The position numbers were made by a program, and so were the translations under genes. Below the pieces are notes generated by a model. It was given only the letters and a program-made list of their open reading frames with translations, made no database searches and was not told the DNA's origin. Below are positions 13,250-26,000 of a stretch of DNA of 64,000 bases, one piece after another (within the stretch, counting starts at the first letter, position 1; the number at the start of each line of letters is the position of its first letter). This DNA comes from Thunnus maccoyii (lineage: Eukaryota > Chordata > Actinopteri > Scombriformes > Scombridae). The DNA lies in contig NC_056534.1 in assembly GCF_910596095.1 (NCBI RefSeq), positions 11,851,490-11,915,489 of the forward strand. The letters run 5' to 3'.

Positions 13250-14362
13250 ATGGATACTTCAGATGAACTGAACATGACTCAAGTGGAAGAGTCTCAACTT
13301 GAGGTTAAATCTTCCAACTGCTGCTCATCTACAACCCCGACCAATGACGGGAACTTTCTGAAGCTCGAGGACAGCACAAAGCTGTTTGGAGTTCAAGTTA
13401 TTCTCATTCTTGCTTACAGCACAATCATACTGTTCGGAGTCATCGGAAACTGCTTAGTGATATATGTCGTCTACAAGTTTAAAAATCTACGCACTGTTAC
13501 CAATTTCTTCATTGTAAATTTGGCTGTGGCAGACTTGCTGGTGAACACTCTGTGTTTACCTTTCACGCTGGTCTACACTCTCTACGGCGAGTGGAAGTTC
13601 GGTCAGGTGCTGTGCTTCATGCTGCCCTGCGCTCAAGGCATAGCTGTGCATGTGTCCACCATCACTTTGAACATCATTGCCTTGGACCGCCACAGGAGCA
13701 TCGTCTACCACATGGAGACCAAGATGTCCAAAGACATGTGCACTGTGGTCATTGTCATCACGTGGGCCGTCAGCGCCCTGCTGGCCAGCCCGCTCGCCAT
13801 CTTTAGGGAGTACGGGACCTTCGATCTCTCACCGGATGAGTCTATTCAGGTGTGTACAGAGAAGTGGCCGGGAAGCAGCATGAACGGAAGTATCTACAGT
13901 ATATCAATGCTTCTGGTTCAATACGGTTTACCTTTGGCCATCAACTCTGTTGCCTACATCCGCATCTGGAATAAGCTGAAGAACCACATGACTTCTGGAG
14001 GCCGAAACGACCACCATCAGCGCAGAAAGAAAACCACCAAGATGCTACTGACCATGGTGGTGGTCTTCGCTGTCAGTTGGTTGCCTTTCCACGCATTCCA
14101 GTTGGCTGTCGACATTGACAGCAGTGTTCTGTATATGAAGGACTTTAAGCTGCTTTTCACTGTGTTCCACATTGTGGCTATGTGCTCGACATTCGTCAAT
14201 CCCATCCTGTATGGGTGGATGAATAACAACTACAGGACGGCGTTTTTGTCTGTATGTAAGTGTCAGCAGCCTTTCAGTTTGAGGTCGAGACGCTCCAAAG
14301 GCAGACAGACACATAAAGAGGAAGACAGGGTCTGTACAGTTGGTAAATCAACAAATGTCTGA
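13250..14362 (+). CDS. npy2r: Neuropeptide Y/peptide YY receptor, Y2 subfamily (class A GPCR)
   Basis: The product is a 370-residue seven-helix receptor expected at the plasma membrane. In this family it binds NPY/PYY and couples to Gi/o. Sequence marks are: N-glycosylation site NMT near the N-terminus and NGS in extracellular loop 2, TM1 GNCLVIYV, TM2 NLAVADLLVN, the loop cysteine pair (VLCFML and VCTEKWPG), TM3 end LDRHRSIVYH (DRH, as in Y2, rather than DRY), TM6 SWLPFHAFQ, TM7 NPILY, and tail cysteines SVCKCQ for likely palmitoylation. The C-terminus STNV resembles that of Y2. ATG 13250 has a strong context (AGCCATGG). An upstream in-frame ATG at 13196 lies before the 3' splice site at 13225 and is probably intronic. 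Fish also have a local Y2 duplicate (Y2-2, npy2rl) and Y7. Y2 subfamily membership is firm, but the paralogue is not settled. Confidence 0.9.
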   Translation: MDTSDELNMTQVEESQLEVKSSNCCSSTTPTNDGNFLKLEDSTKLFGVQVILILAYSTIILFGVIGNCLVIYVVYKFKNLRTVTNFFIVNLAVADLLVNTLCLPFTLVYTLYGEWKFGQVLCFMLPCAQGIAVHVSTITLNIIALDRHRSIVYHMETKMSKDMCTVVIVITWAVSALLASPLAIFREYGTFDLSPDESIQVCTEKWPGSSMNGSIYSISMLLVQYGLPLAINSVAYIRIWNKLKNHMTSGGRNDHHQRRKKTTKMLLTMVVVFAVSWLPFHAFQLAVDIDSSVLYMKDFKLLFTVFHIVAMCSTFVNPILYGWMNNNYRTAFLSVCKCQQPFSLRSRRSKGRQTHKEEDRVCTVGKSTNV

Positions 14363-15006
14363 GCTGCACAGTCACAGATAGTGAACAAATAATAATTTGT
14401 GGAAAGGTGAAGTTTTTATTTGGTTTTGTGTTGAAGACTCACCTTCAACTGTAAAGTAAGTCAACTGATTACTAACACTGCTACACTTGCTGTCATTCTA
14501 ATCAATGATGCGTGTCAACCTTATGTGTTTGTGAGTCACATTTCCTCTTTTCCACTATTCCTCTTTGTCGATGCAGTTTGTCTGTGTTTTACATGGGCTG
14601 TAATGATTTTTTACAGACTGTTCCTCTTGATGTATTAAATAACTGGAGGCACAAATACCTTAACCTTTGGAGCTCGATCATTCGTGACGATGATAACTGG
14701 CAATGATTTCTTTTAGTGAAAAAGAAAAATGCTCGTATTTGTATGTAATTGCTGACAAATGTTGCTGACATTCAACATAACATGACTCACTTATGTAGGA
14801 GTGTATGTAGCTATGATTTTGTTATTTAAGAAGAAATTTTTTCCTATGAAGGTGTTTACATTAATTTGCTTCTCCTCTCATAACTACTAGACCAATATGT
14901 CAAGATTCGTTCAGTTGAATTCTGGAAGATCGTCTTTAGCGGTAAAAGCATCATTCAAACACCAAAAACATTTTAGAGAACCATCAAACAATGCAAACAC
15001 ACATTA

Positions 15007-15012
15007 AATAAA
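15007..15012 (+). terminator. Possible poly(A) signal AATAAA after the receptor
   Basis: This AATAAA lies about 645 bases past the receptor stop codon. In AT-rich DNA the hexamer is common, so the assignment is weak. Confidence 0.25.
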
Positions 15013-18000
15013 AAGAAAAATGTCCTGGCGTCCTGCTCTAGAGTTCCCGCATCTAAGATCAATTATGTTATTCTCTACCTTCTCCATTCTGTATTAGTAC
15101 ACAATATTTTGTATAAATGCCTAACATGTGGGAACATTTATAATGATTTATTTATGAATATCCCTATACAATCAGTAATGACCTCATAACATCATTATAA
15201 GTGACTGTAAGTCTCTGCATACGGCTCTTTCTATACCTCCGTCATAGATGAGCAGTATACAGAAGCACAAACAGAAGAGCCATAGCTTGACATCAATAGT
15301 GCACATGTGACATGAAGTATAAACATGTTACACTGTATCAGCATATAATTTAGTCAGTGTATGACATATTTGACCTTACTATTTCCTGCATATTGAATTA
15401 AGGAAATACTAATTTTATACACTTTTTTAAAACTTATAATTATTTTTAAGGTCCAGTGTCAAAGTCAGCACTGCAGTATTTGGATTGGAAACCCAACTGT
15501 ATTAGACCTGCAGTGCAGGGAGATAACAAAACCAGCTGCTCATGTGAAATGGTTCAACTACAAAAAACACCCCACTCTGGACATGAGACCATTTCATGGC
15601 TGATTTAACACCTCACAAGCACCCAAAAAACACACAAATATGATGAATTTCTGACTTTGATGGCAGTGACATCCTTTAGAGAAATAAAATGTTCATATCC
15701 AATCAACCTCTTTCCAGCTTTCTGGCAAGGGAATAAGCCTTTATAGTACTCTCATTTAGTTAAATGAAGCGGAGAGCCTATTTAAATCATTGCTGCATTT
15801 TTTAAACCTTCAACAAGAGCCCACGTCTAACTTTTTCAACCTTAACCCAAACCATAACTGCCTCTCACAGCAGTGTGGACTTAACTCCAGCCAGGTTTAA
15901 TATTAAATGCTTTGTTTTTACAGTTTAGGGGTCACATGCCACCATATTAAGTTTCGCAACCATGTCAAAGTGTTAGTATTTTTCTCTTGTATGTTGTACA
16001 TTCTCTTGTAGTGTACATCTCTACGTGGGGACTCATCTCTAGGTAGTTTTATGATATTCAAAAATAGCTCACTTGACGTGGCATATTTGATAATAACATT
16101 TTTTACTAAGGTCTGACCAATTAACACCGACCACTGGTGATATTGTTACCACCAGTGGTATCGTTTAACGTCATAACAACTGGTACAGTAATATAATCTT
16201 TACTGAATGAGATACAGTATATCAGTGTGTTTTTTTGTTTTTTGGGATGTATATGTAACTGTAATGATGCAGTATTAAGTTTTTCATACTTGTGTTGTTG
16301 CTGCTTTTTCAATCACATCTCACATCTGGAGGATTACAGAAGCATATTGTAGCCATTTGAAAATTTTAATGTGTGATTAATGTTGATTGAACATTGGCAA
16401 ATGAAATGTTATATCAGTAAAGCATGCCAGGACTTTAATGCTTTTACCAAAGGATGCAAAGACGTTATTAATTTAGCAAAGTATGGTTCATCAGGGTCCA
16501 TATATGAACAAAACAAACAGCAACAACAACAGAACAACGGAAACCATCATATGTCTAAAAGTCTAATTAGTGCATTAATCAGAAGATATTTGTTTCCATA
16601 TTGGGGTTAATAATATGAACTAAAACTAAGAAGTTACACTAGTTTTAAGAAAAACAGCCTTTCCACATGAATCTGCTTTTAAGCTTGTGTTTAAGTGATT
16701 TTTAAGCTTTGTTTGGCATCACAGCAACATAGTCTTAACACATTAATGGCTTATTAAGGGCTTCTGGGTAACATATTAGTAAAATAATGCCAAAACAATT
16801 AGTTGACCAACAGAAAATGAATCCTTTATTTCATTTATTGAGCAAATATGCCAAATAGTAAATGGCTCCAGCTTATGTTGAGAATGTCTGTTGGATAAAA
16901 TAAGAGTTTGGAGATGCTGTTTTGGGCTCTGGGAAATATTGATAGAGCTTTTTTTCACAATTTTTTTTTCCAACAATTTATAGACTAAACAATTCATGGA
17001 TGTAATTAATAATCTATAGTTGGTAGCCTTATAATAATAAACAATTGCCTATTGGAGACTCTTTCAAGAAACAGGTTTACTGAGTTATCTGGATAACTTT
17101 GCTGAGTAAAGTTATCCAGGAACGCCCTAAAAATCTGGAATATGGACTTTGACTGTATAATAAAAAAAGCAAAGATACTTAGATAACTGTTCATACCCCA
17201 TTCTTGAAACTTGCCCCTATCTCATCTTTTATACCACTCATTGAATGTGATTCCTTGGCAAAACTAAAGTTTGGATCTCTTTGGGATGCAAGATTTTCCG
17301 TCTTGAGCATCTTGTTTATTCCAGCTCCTGTTGCTGGAAATGGCTGAACATGGTTTTAAATGAAGGGTGAATGATAACTGTCAGGATTCAGACATATAAA
17401 GACCAGGGAGCTAGCAAAGAGCTGCAGAATTGTTACTCCAGTCCTTTTTGCTCTCCGAAAACTTGCTGCCCTTGAACTGAGGAGCACCCAGTTCAGCTTC
17501 ATTTTACTAGAAGAAGCTCTTTCAGCTGTAGAGTTGTGTGCTGATTTTCAGTGAGATCTAGTCAGTTCAGTGTTATTATACAAAAATGTTGCTTAATGGA
17601 CATATAAAGGACATACCATAATGTCACACATGTTATGAGCCTGGTTGGATATGATAATAAAATCTAGAAATTGTCAGCAATCAAGCCAAGTTTTGGTGGT
17701 AAATTTTACTGCATGCTAAATAATCAAATAATGAATAGACAAATGTAAAATATGTGTGAATTCATGGCACATGTAAAATGGGTAATTTGACATATGAAGT
17801 AACCATAAATTAATCTACTTTGTCTCAGCTTTGACATTTATTGGTGGTCTTTCTTACGGGGTCTGAGCTACAGTCGTCAAGGGATCCAGATGTTTGTGTG
17901 TGTTTGCATCAAGGAAACTAGAATAGACTTTCTTATTAGACAGACTAGAGGAGTTCCTCCCCCTCCCCAATTTGTCTTTGTTTGCAGCAAGCATCCTACT

Positions 18001-20879
18001 ACTATTTGCTTTTAGAGTGATTACACCGGTGCTCAGGTTTTGAAGAGCCCTTCCTGTTGACCAGGTCCTCACTGATTTACTTTGTGCTTACGTGAGGAGC
18101 CGGGGGACTGAGACATTAGCTCTACGTCTCCATTTTTAGTAAGCTATTCACGGTGTATTCAGCACTGAATCAATAATTGTTTCTTTAACTGTCTGACATT
18201 ATTGAGCAGCTGCTGCTATCACAAAGTGTGCCCACAGAAGGAGGATATTTACTAATTAAGTAAGATGAACAATAGCTTTGAAAGTAATTAAATTTATCCT
18301 TGATTTCTGATGGTCTCCTCTTTTGGCTTTCATAGAGAAAAGCACTTAAATTAGTCGCCATGTCCATCTCTTGGCTTTCCATCAATATGTATCAATATTT
18401 GATTAATGCCATTTTGTCAGTGGAGTGAGTATTGATTTTGTCAATTAATTTTATGTCTATTGTGAAATAATTAGGTGGAGCTGGTAGTGAATTATAGTGT
18501 GACAGCATATTCATCAGAGATGGCTCAAATACAGAACATTTTCATTTTGGTTAATGGCAGCTCATGGCATTCTTTAGCCACTTAAGTCAATTTAAGTGGG
18601 ATGTTCTTAGTATGCATAATATCTATAAAGGTGCAGTAATGCTTAAAAGATTGGTCGTATTAATCAATTACTTGATTAAGCTGGAAATATACCATTAATT
18701 ATCATACATGAAGTAAAACCACCCAACATTCAGGGATTGAACTTTTCAAATGTTTGGATTTGCTTGATTTTTTGTCATATCACTTTAATTTGGATTTTTT
18801 TGGACCCTTAGACTGACAAAATATGTCATCTTAAAACTGCATTAGCTTTGGTCACTAGGAGGCAGAAATACTCAAAAATAAGGTGACAGACACACAGTAC
18901 TGACATAATGCCTGGTAAAATAGCTTACTTACACATCCACCAGATGTGAAGCAATATCAGCATTCATTTTCATGTTTAAGGAATGTCACCTGAGCAATGT
19001 CAAGTCCAATATTCATTGGCCTGTTGGATTTGTCTTTAGCTTGCGGGATCTTAAACTTTCTTCACCAGTTTGTTGCTAATTTTGTCTTCAGTTTGGTGTT
19101 GCAGATAATGTGCAGTGGGTTTATCAGAGCTTTTTAAATGGCAAAGCCTGTCTGTGGGAGTTAACGCGAGTTGCTGAGACTCAAATGCATGAACCATGAA
19201 GCTAACAGAGGATAAAAAAGCTTGGAAAAACTGCAGTGCTGTGTGATAATCCTGTATGTTTTTGTCACTACGACAAACCTTTTCACTAATGTTAATATAA
19301 AAAAAAAAGATTAATTCAGCTTTAAGACATCACTTTAGGCTTTCACTTTTTTTCACTTTTGACTCTCAAACATACAACCCACAAAAAGGGTTGATCAGCA
19401 AACACAAATACAGATGAAAAATAAAATAAAAATCTCTTGCTTTTTGATATTTTATAAACTTAATAATAAATTGAATTAAAAATAATAAAAATACGACTTG
19501 CAGCACTAGAACTCAATACGACATACAGTCATACTTACTATATATGCTGTATACACAGTAGGCTGTTTATGACATTGCAGGCATTTCCTAACTTCAAAAC
19601 AAACAAGTCAGTGGCTACAACTCAGTTTGACTACAATGTTTTCTGTTGTTATGTGTGAAAAAGCTAAAGAATGATACTGCAGCTCCCCCCGCTGTCTCAA
19701 CAGGGTCTTATGACAACAGCAGGGGTCACTTCTCTCAGTATTATATACACAGTTGAAGAAACTATTATAATGATGCCATTGTTGGGTCTTAATTGTATTA
19801 TTGAACCATGTACCTGTATGTGTATTTAGCCTACAGCTGCAGTGCAGCCGTTGAAGAATTGTGTTTGACAACCAGTACAACTCTGTATGAAGGCCGTATG
19901 ATTATGCCAAATATAGTTCCTGTTTCAACACTTCATTGCATGATGATAATGATGGTAACCCTGGTGGCATGTTTTTTTGTTGTTGTTTTTTTTGATGACT
20001 GCACCATTACATTAAATATATGTACCTGTTCCCTCAGTTTTGGGAGATAATTGGATCTTGACTGATATTTAAAATAAAGTTCTGTACTTTTTAAAAAAAA
20101 CATAATGTGCGAGTAATTATGGACCCATTGGCTTGCTCTGGATCCAATATTGATCTTGGATCAATATTCTTTCAAAGTAACCCAAACAAAGAAGAGCAGG
20201 TAAAGAGCAGGTTCCCACAGAACATTATGTCTATACCAAATGGACTGTTTTATAGATACTGCCTTCTGCTAATAGCTACATGATCAATACTGTTGTTACA
20301 AGAGGTGTATTACATCACCTAATATCTTCTTTTCTTGTTTCTAGAAAGTTCCTTGTCACTTCACCAGGGCTCCAATTGTCAGTAACTTGTATCCTGGGGT
20401 CCAGTGCACCACTTTGCTCAACAGTGGTGGTCAAATACATCATTGTAGTTGGTCTCACAGGGTGGCTGCTGGCCAGGTGCTGATGTCTTTTTCCAAAAAA
20501 GAACAGATGACAAAGATCTTGCGGTACAGTTTAACCACACACACTAGTGCCCTTTTGTTTCAGCTACATTTACTTAGTGAAGTCAAACTATTTTAAGTAT
20601 CTTTTGAGTGTGCGTAAGTAGAAAAGATTGATATGTAGTTTCTCTACCAAAAAGAAAACACATTTGCCCCCTCTCATTGTAAGCACGTCAGATTTCAGAT
20701 GAAGCATTTATTGTCCTGCACACTCATGGTGTTTTCAGTTTTGTGAATTGAATTTGATTAGATTCCTCATTAGGTAGGAGGTGGGTGGAGCGATACTGTG
20801 AAATGAATGGTCACATACTAATTAGAATGATGAAGGACTAATTATTCCTACCTGGTCACATGCATCAAAGCTAAAGGGG

Positions 20880-20917
20880 AAGTCAGGGAGATGTCAATAG
20901 TCAGGGAGATGTCAATA
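20880..20917. repeat. Short tandem duplication
   Basis: The unit AGTCAGGGAGATGTCAAT occurs twice back to back. It is a simple slippage-type duplication. Confidence 0.8.
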
Positions 20918-21659
20918 GTCTGTACACGCCCACATAGTCCTGAGAAGAAGTCTAATCAACCAACTAAGTGACATCACCTGTGTGGGTATACCATGGGTGT
21001 GCAGGGCCTTTTAATTCTGCTCAAATACATCCGAATGTCAGATGTGAAGCATTTTATAGATTAAATAAAGTAATAAAAAACCTGCCCTTTCTGTATCAAA
21101 TATTTCCCCCTTATAGGCTTGAAAGGCAGATGTTAAAAGTTGGTAGTTTTACTTCTCCAAGAAGAACAGCGGAATTCAGTTCAGTTATGGTGGATTACAA
21201 TAAGCCTTTTTCACAGCAGACATTTTTGTTATCGTGAGAACAGGCATTATTAATAACAGTAACAATGGCTCTGTTCTGTTCAAGAGTCCCAGTAAGTTAT
21301 GACAGTTTGACAGTGAGCGCACTAAAGCAGCTTAATGGAATTCAGCCATCACTCATCATTAACACCTGTGCTTTTTCTACTGTGACATGTCAAAATGTCT
21401 TCTGGGGATAAAGAGTATGGTGACAGGTTTCCATGGTAAATCAAATGTATCAAAATATCCTTGGAAACTTTTGTTCCAGACACACTTTTGCCAAAATACG
21501 CCTACATATGGCTAAATAAACTGCTTCTGTTCGTAGCTTGTTGCACAGTTAGCTGCTTATAGTTAAGAAAAAATAATCATGATGACTGACAAACGTAAAC
21601 AGTCACTTTCAACATTTAACAGCCACATTTTGAGCCTTCAGTAGGTGAGTAGTCATACT

Positions 21660-22310
21660 AAACAAGACTTAATATTCTACAGTCATGCTAGCATCTCTGT
21701 GAGGCTGTACTTAGGCACCGCAGTGCTTTGAGCTTACGTTAGAATGCTAACATGCTAACAATAACAGTAAAATGGTGATGTCTAATATATACATTTAATA
21801 TTTACCATGTTTAGCATCTTTTATTGGCATGCTAACTATTGCTAATACTAAACACAAAGTGCAGCTGTGAAATTGATCATGTTTACCATCTTTGTCTTGT
21901 GTGTTAGCATCCTGACATTTGCTGATTGTCACTAAACACAATGTACATTTGAGGTTGATCGGAATGTCTATATATTTAAGTATTAGGTCATAAACCAAAG
22001 TATCGGACAAATTAAAATTTAAACCTGATGATGGTGCTTGATGGAAAATGAATATGGACCATCGATGTGACTGTAGCTAATTCATCCTGAGGAAGACATG
22101 AAGGCCTCAACCAAATTTCATGGAAATCCATCCAGTAGTTGTTGAGACATTTACTGAAAGTACAACAGGAAAAGTCTGTGTATATAAGAATATGGCAATA
22201 CATAAAGTTCATCAGCCATCAGATATTTCAGTGTGGACTGACTTACTTTGCCATAACTGCACCATGCTGCTACCATGGTTAAGAATAAAAAGCTCTGGTC
22301 TTTAATGCAA
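21660..22310. repeat. Dispersed fish repeat (GCTAACATGCTAAC type)
   Basis: The segment contains CATGCTAGCAT, AATGCTAACATGCTAAC, CACTAAACACAA, GGTCATAAACCAAAGTAT and AATTTCATGGAAATCCATCC in the order of a repeat I recognise as very abundant in teleost introns and intergenic DNA. A second, broken copy lies at about 32480-33260. The class is not assigned here. Confidence 0.6.
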
Positions 22311-22564
22311 TGTGAGAATTGAAAAGATGAATCATGACTCTTTGATGTACTTGAAGATGAAGGACAAATGTGTAAACTAATGAATATATTAGAAAATCCA
22401 CTTGTACACATTCCCTTCTCTTATGTGCTTATTACTATGCTAATACTTATACTCGGATATTCTGCTTTTTAGGCATAGGTTATTTTCTGTTAATACTCAC
22501 TAGGTGTTGCTTTTCATCTCAAGACTCCACATACAAATGCAATCTTACAGTATGAACAGAGGTC

Positions 22565-22570
22565 TTTATT
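22565..22570 (-). terminator. Poly(A) signal AATAAA of pdlim3
   Basis: On the minus strand CCAATAAAGACC lies about 312 bases past the pdlim3 stop codon, a normal 3'-UTR distance. A T/G-containing region follows. This is the first good signal after the stop. Confidence 0.55.
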
Positions 22571-22881
22571 GGAAAGACATCAAATTGTGAGAAACTGGCA
22601 AGATGAAAGTGGCAAGTCTCAGTCTGTTTTCTTGTCATCACTGCTGAGCTAACAAATAGGGCTGTTCAGTTATCACCTGCACAATGTTCATACACAGAGG
22701 TGATTTATAAGGCAAAACATTACAGTGTTATGTTAAGAGAGAAAAGTGTAGCTATTATTGCACACAAACACATAAAACAGATTTAGGACCTGGGAGTGTT
22801 TGGCAAAGTGCGTGTCCATATGCATGCGTGTCAGTAGCTTATTTGTATGTATGTCTGTGTCTGTTCTCATAACATGGTAAT

Positions 22882-23071
22882 CTATGCAGAACGATAAGTG
22901 GTGATGAGGTCGTGTCCCTCCGGTGGTCTCATTCTGGCACGAGCATGAGTCTCACAGTACAGCTGCCCCTCCACAAAGAAATAGCCCTTCTGTTTGAGGT
23001 TGACGTCGCAGTCGGAGCACACAAAGCAACCAGGGTGACGATATTTGTCTCGTGCTTTCACTACTGTCCCA
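22882..23071 (-). CDS. pdlim3: pdlim3 last coding exon: LIM domain and stop
   Basis: The acceptor is TTTACAACAG. The exon encodes [20 protein letters not shown], then [19 protein letters not shown] and [16 protein letters not shown], giving the remaining LIM ligands. It ends TTYRSA with a TAG stop, close to the family end (TLYPKA-type). Confidence 0.95.
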
Positions 23072-26000
23072 CTGTTGTAAAGAAGACAGAAAGAAGATAA
23101 GAGATGTTAAGAGCAAAGAAGTGATGGAAAGTGACGTGAAACATGAAAATATTAAATTCTTAAGTTACAGTATCCTTATACAAGAAAATAAATCATTTTT
23201 GCCATGTTGAGTGTTTACAAATTTCCTGTGTGTGCTCTAAAATACTCGAATTGAAGTTGGATGGACAAAATAACAGGGACATCTTTGTCCTTTTTATGTA
23301 CAAACTAACAATATTCAAAGAGTAACTTAACACCAGGTTTACAAGCAGTTTTAAAGGTGCAGTGTGTACAATTTAGTGGCATCTAGTGGAACAGACTTGA
23401 CAGAAATGGAATATAATATTCATAAGTATGTTTTAATTAGTGTATAATCCCATGACAATAAGAATTGTTGTGTGTTCGTTACCTTAGAATCAGCCCTTTA
23501 TATCTACAGAGGGAGCGGGTCCTCATCTATGGAGCCCGCCCGGTTGCACTGCCATGTTTCTACAGTAGCCTAGAATGGACAAACCAAACCATGGCTCTAG
23601 AGAGGGCCTTTTGTGGTTTTTGCGAGTTGAGTGGCCACTGTAGGTTCTCCTACATGCTTGAAAGGGGAAGCGGAGGGCGAGGGGTATTCAGTTGGTTGCA
23701 ATCTGCAACCTCACTACTAGATGCCACTAAATCCTATACACTGGTCCTTTAACAGTCCTTTCTGGTTTGACCTTTCTCCACATCCAGCCTCACTCGATGG
23801 GTGTGGTCAGAAGTGTGCTTTGTTATTGTGCCGTTAGACCAAAATTTGCTTCCCGTTCATGTCTACATGGAACAGGGTGAGGCTTCTGGCAGAGTTCAGT
23901 CTGATTAAACTTTGACTATGAAATATTGTTAGTCTATATCCTTTTTTTCCGTTTTATAACTGCATGCTAAGTAGTACCAGCAGCAGAGAAAAAGAGATGC
24001 TGTTTGACTGCAGTGAGTGCAAGGACAGTGATGTGTTTGATAAAACGCTGTATAATTCACACTTTGTGGACTATTGTTGTAAGCATGCTAGCAATGCTAG
24101 CAATGCTTCCCAATGGATTAAAACAAGGTACACTGAAATTGATAAACAGACAGCAACACAATGAAACAAAAACTTACACCTTCGCAAAAATAAAAATAAA
24201 TAAAATGAGAGAGTGAATGAATGAAGAGTCTTATTTTTGTTGTTTCCCCTCCAATTATACACATATATTTATTACTATTTCTATTCTATTTAAACCCTTT
24301 CAATGCACAAATTGAAGGAACTGACAGGATTACATTTAACTGTGATTGTACCTTATATGATTACATTAGACGAATAAACTTGATTGATGGATTGAAAATC
24401 CTGCAATCACACACAAACTCCACATGTAAGGTTCAGAGAAAGAGTAAAAGAATCTGATTTGCCAAACATAAAACACAGACACTGAACTGACTTTTACATA
24501 ACCTGTCTAGAAATAAAAAGCCCTTCATCAGGATTTAAAAATATGTAAATTAATGCTCACAGCAAAAGCAGTTTCCTTTTCTTTCTTTTGTTTTTGGTTT
24601 AGCTTTCTGTGGGTAACCATCAAAAGGAAATTGCATAAAGGCATATAATGTTATGATTAATGTTTTTCTTTTATTTTGAACATGTCTCAAAGGATTCAAT
24701 TCATGTTCAGAAGAGATGAGAGGTGTTAATCCATATCTATGGCAACGTTTGACGCTGTAATGCTGTGATGTTTCTGTAGTAGACGGTATTGTTCCTGTAA
24801 TTTTGTCCACCCTTTGTATGCACTGATGCATTGAGGGTCTGAATGTGAATCACAGATGATATGTTCTATTTTTACTCACACAATCCCATTCCCACACTTG
24901 TCGCAGACAGGCAGTTTCTGCAGGTTTCCTGTGGGAGGAGTTGGTTTGGTTGTTGGGGCTTTTACTGTCCTGGTCACAATGGGACGAGTGCCTGCCCACA
25001 TGGGAGAGAAACCACTCAGCACAACAACTCTGTACTTATTCATGATTAGAGCACATATTTAAAAACAAAACACTCAAGAGATCCTGTATGAGGGCAGGGC
25101 CACTTTGAACCTCTTGAATCCTAAATGACACTTCCTTTTGGGTTACAAGCCTATATTTGTAACTACAACTGTATCAGGAAACATTACCACCCAGCCAATA
25201 AAGGAAACACATGGAGAAGTGCTTTTGTAATTACATATTGTGTAGCACACTACAGTACTCTAATAATAAAGGTTATTGGGGTATGTCAGAACATATTGTG
25301 TAGCTTTGTGTTGCTTTAATTGTGTTGTTTATAGTGTGAGTTGAATTAGTGATACTGTGTCAAAATATTGCACAAATAATTTAGATACTAATTTTATGCA
25401 ATCATTACAGTCTATTTCTGCTACCTGAAGCCATAATGGATATAATTTACTGAAATTATTGTTTATGACACAGTTAATAGGTGATCAAATGAGCAATGTG
25501 ATTCTTCATGAATAATATATTGAATATATATGAGTATATGCTCATGAAATAAGCAACAAACTAAAATTTTATTGAGTTTCACATTCAAGAACTTAACCAA
25601 TATGCTCCTTAAGGACTGTTTGGGTGTGGTTTGATCCAATTTTATCGACAGTCACCAAACAAGCCATCAATTATCATCAGATTCTGAATCAAATGTTGCT
25701 AAATCCTGACTGGTTTGCAAGTAGGTGACACCTTTTTCTAAGTCCAACCCACTTTAAACTAGTGCAAAGACCACAGAGAAAAAAGAAATACATACAGTAC
25801 ATCTATTAAAGTCTATTCCAGATCAGAAATTCGCAATGAGATGAAATGGTTTTACAATGTTGCAGAGAAAATTGCCTGGAAGCCATTGCCTGGGGTCTCA
25901 AAAGACCTACCTTGCCAAATCGCCAAGTGCAGTTTTGGAACATAAGGACGCAGCTATTTCTTTTCAGCCAATCAGGAAACAACACAAGCCAGGACGAAAA

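Larger units (their letters stand above)
14363..21650. other. 3' flank of the receptor and intergenic DNA
   Basis: I see no further coding exon. The first few hundred bases are probably 3'-UTR. 18240-18720 is AT-rich and unusually dense in homeodomain-type cores (TAATTA, ATTAAT, CTAATTAAG). 18820-19320 looks like a decayed dispersed repeat, at low confidence. At 20878-20919 an 18-19 base unit, AGTCAGGGAGATGTCAAT, is repeated in tandem. Confidence 0.4.

Noticed and set aside
20060..20110. AATAAA with following A-run as a gene end
   Set aside because: No coding exon lies within several kilobases upstream on that strand except the receptor 5.7 kb away. It is more likely a retroposed tail or chance.
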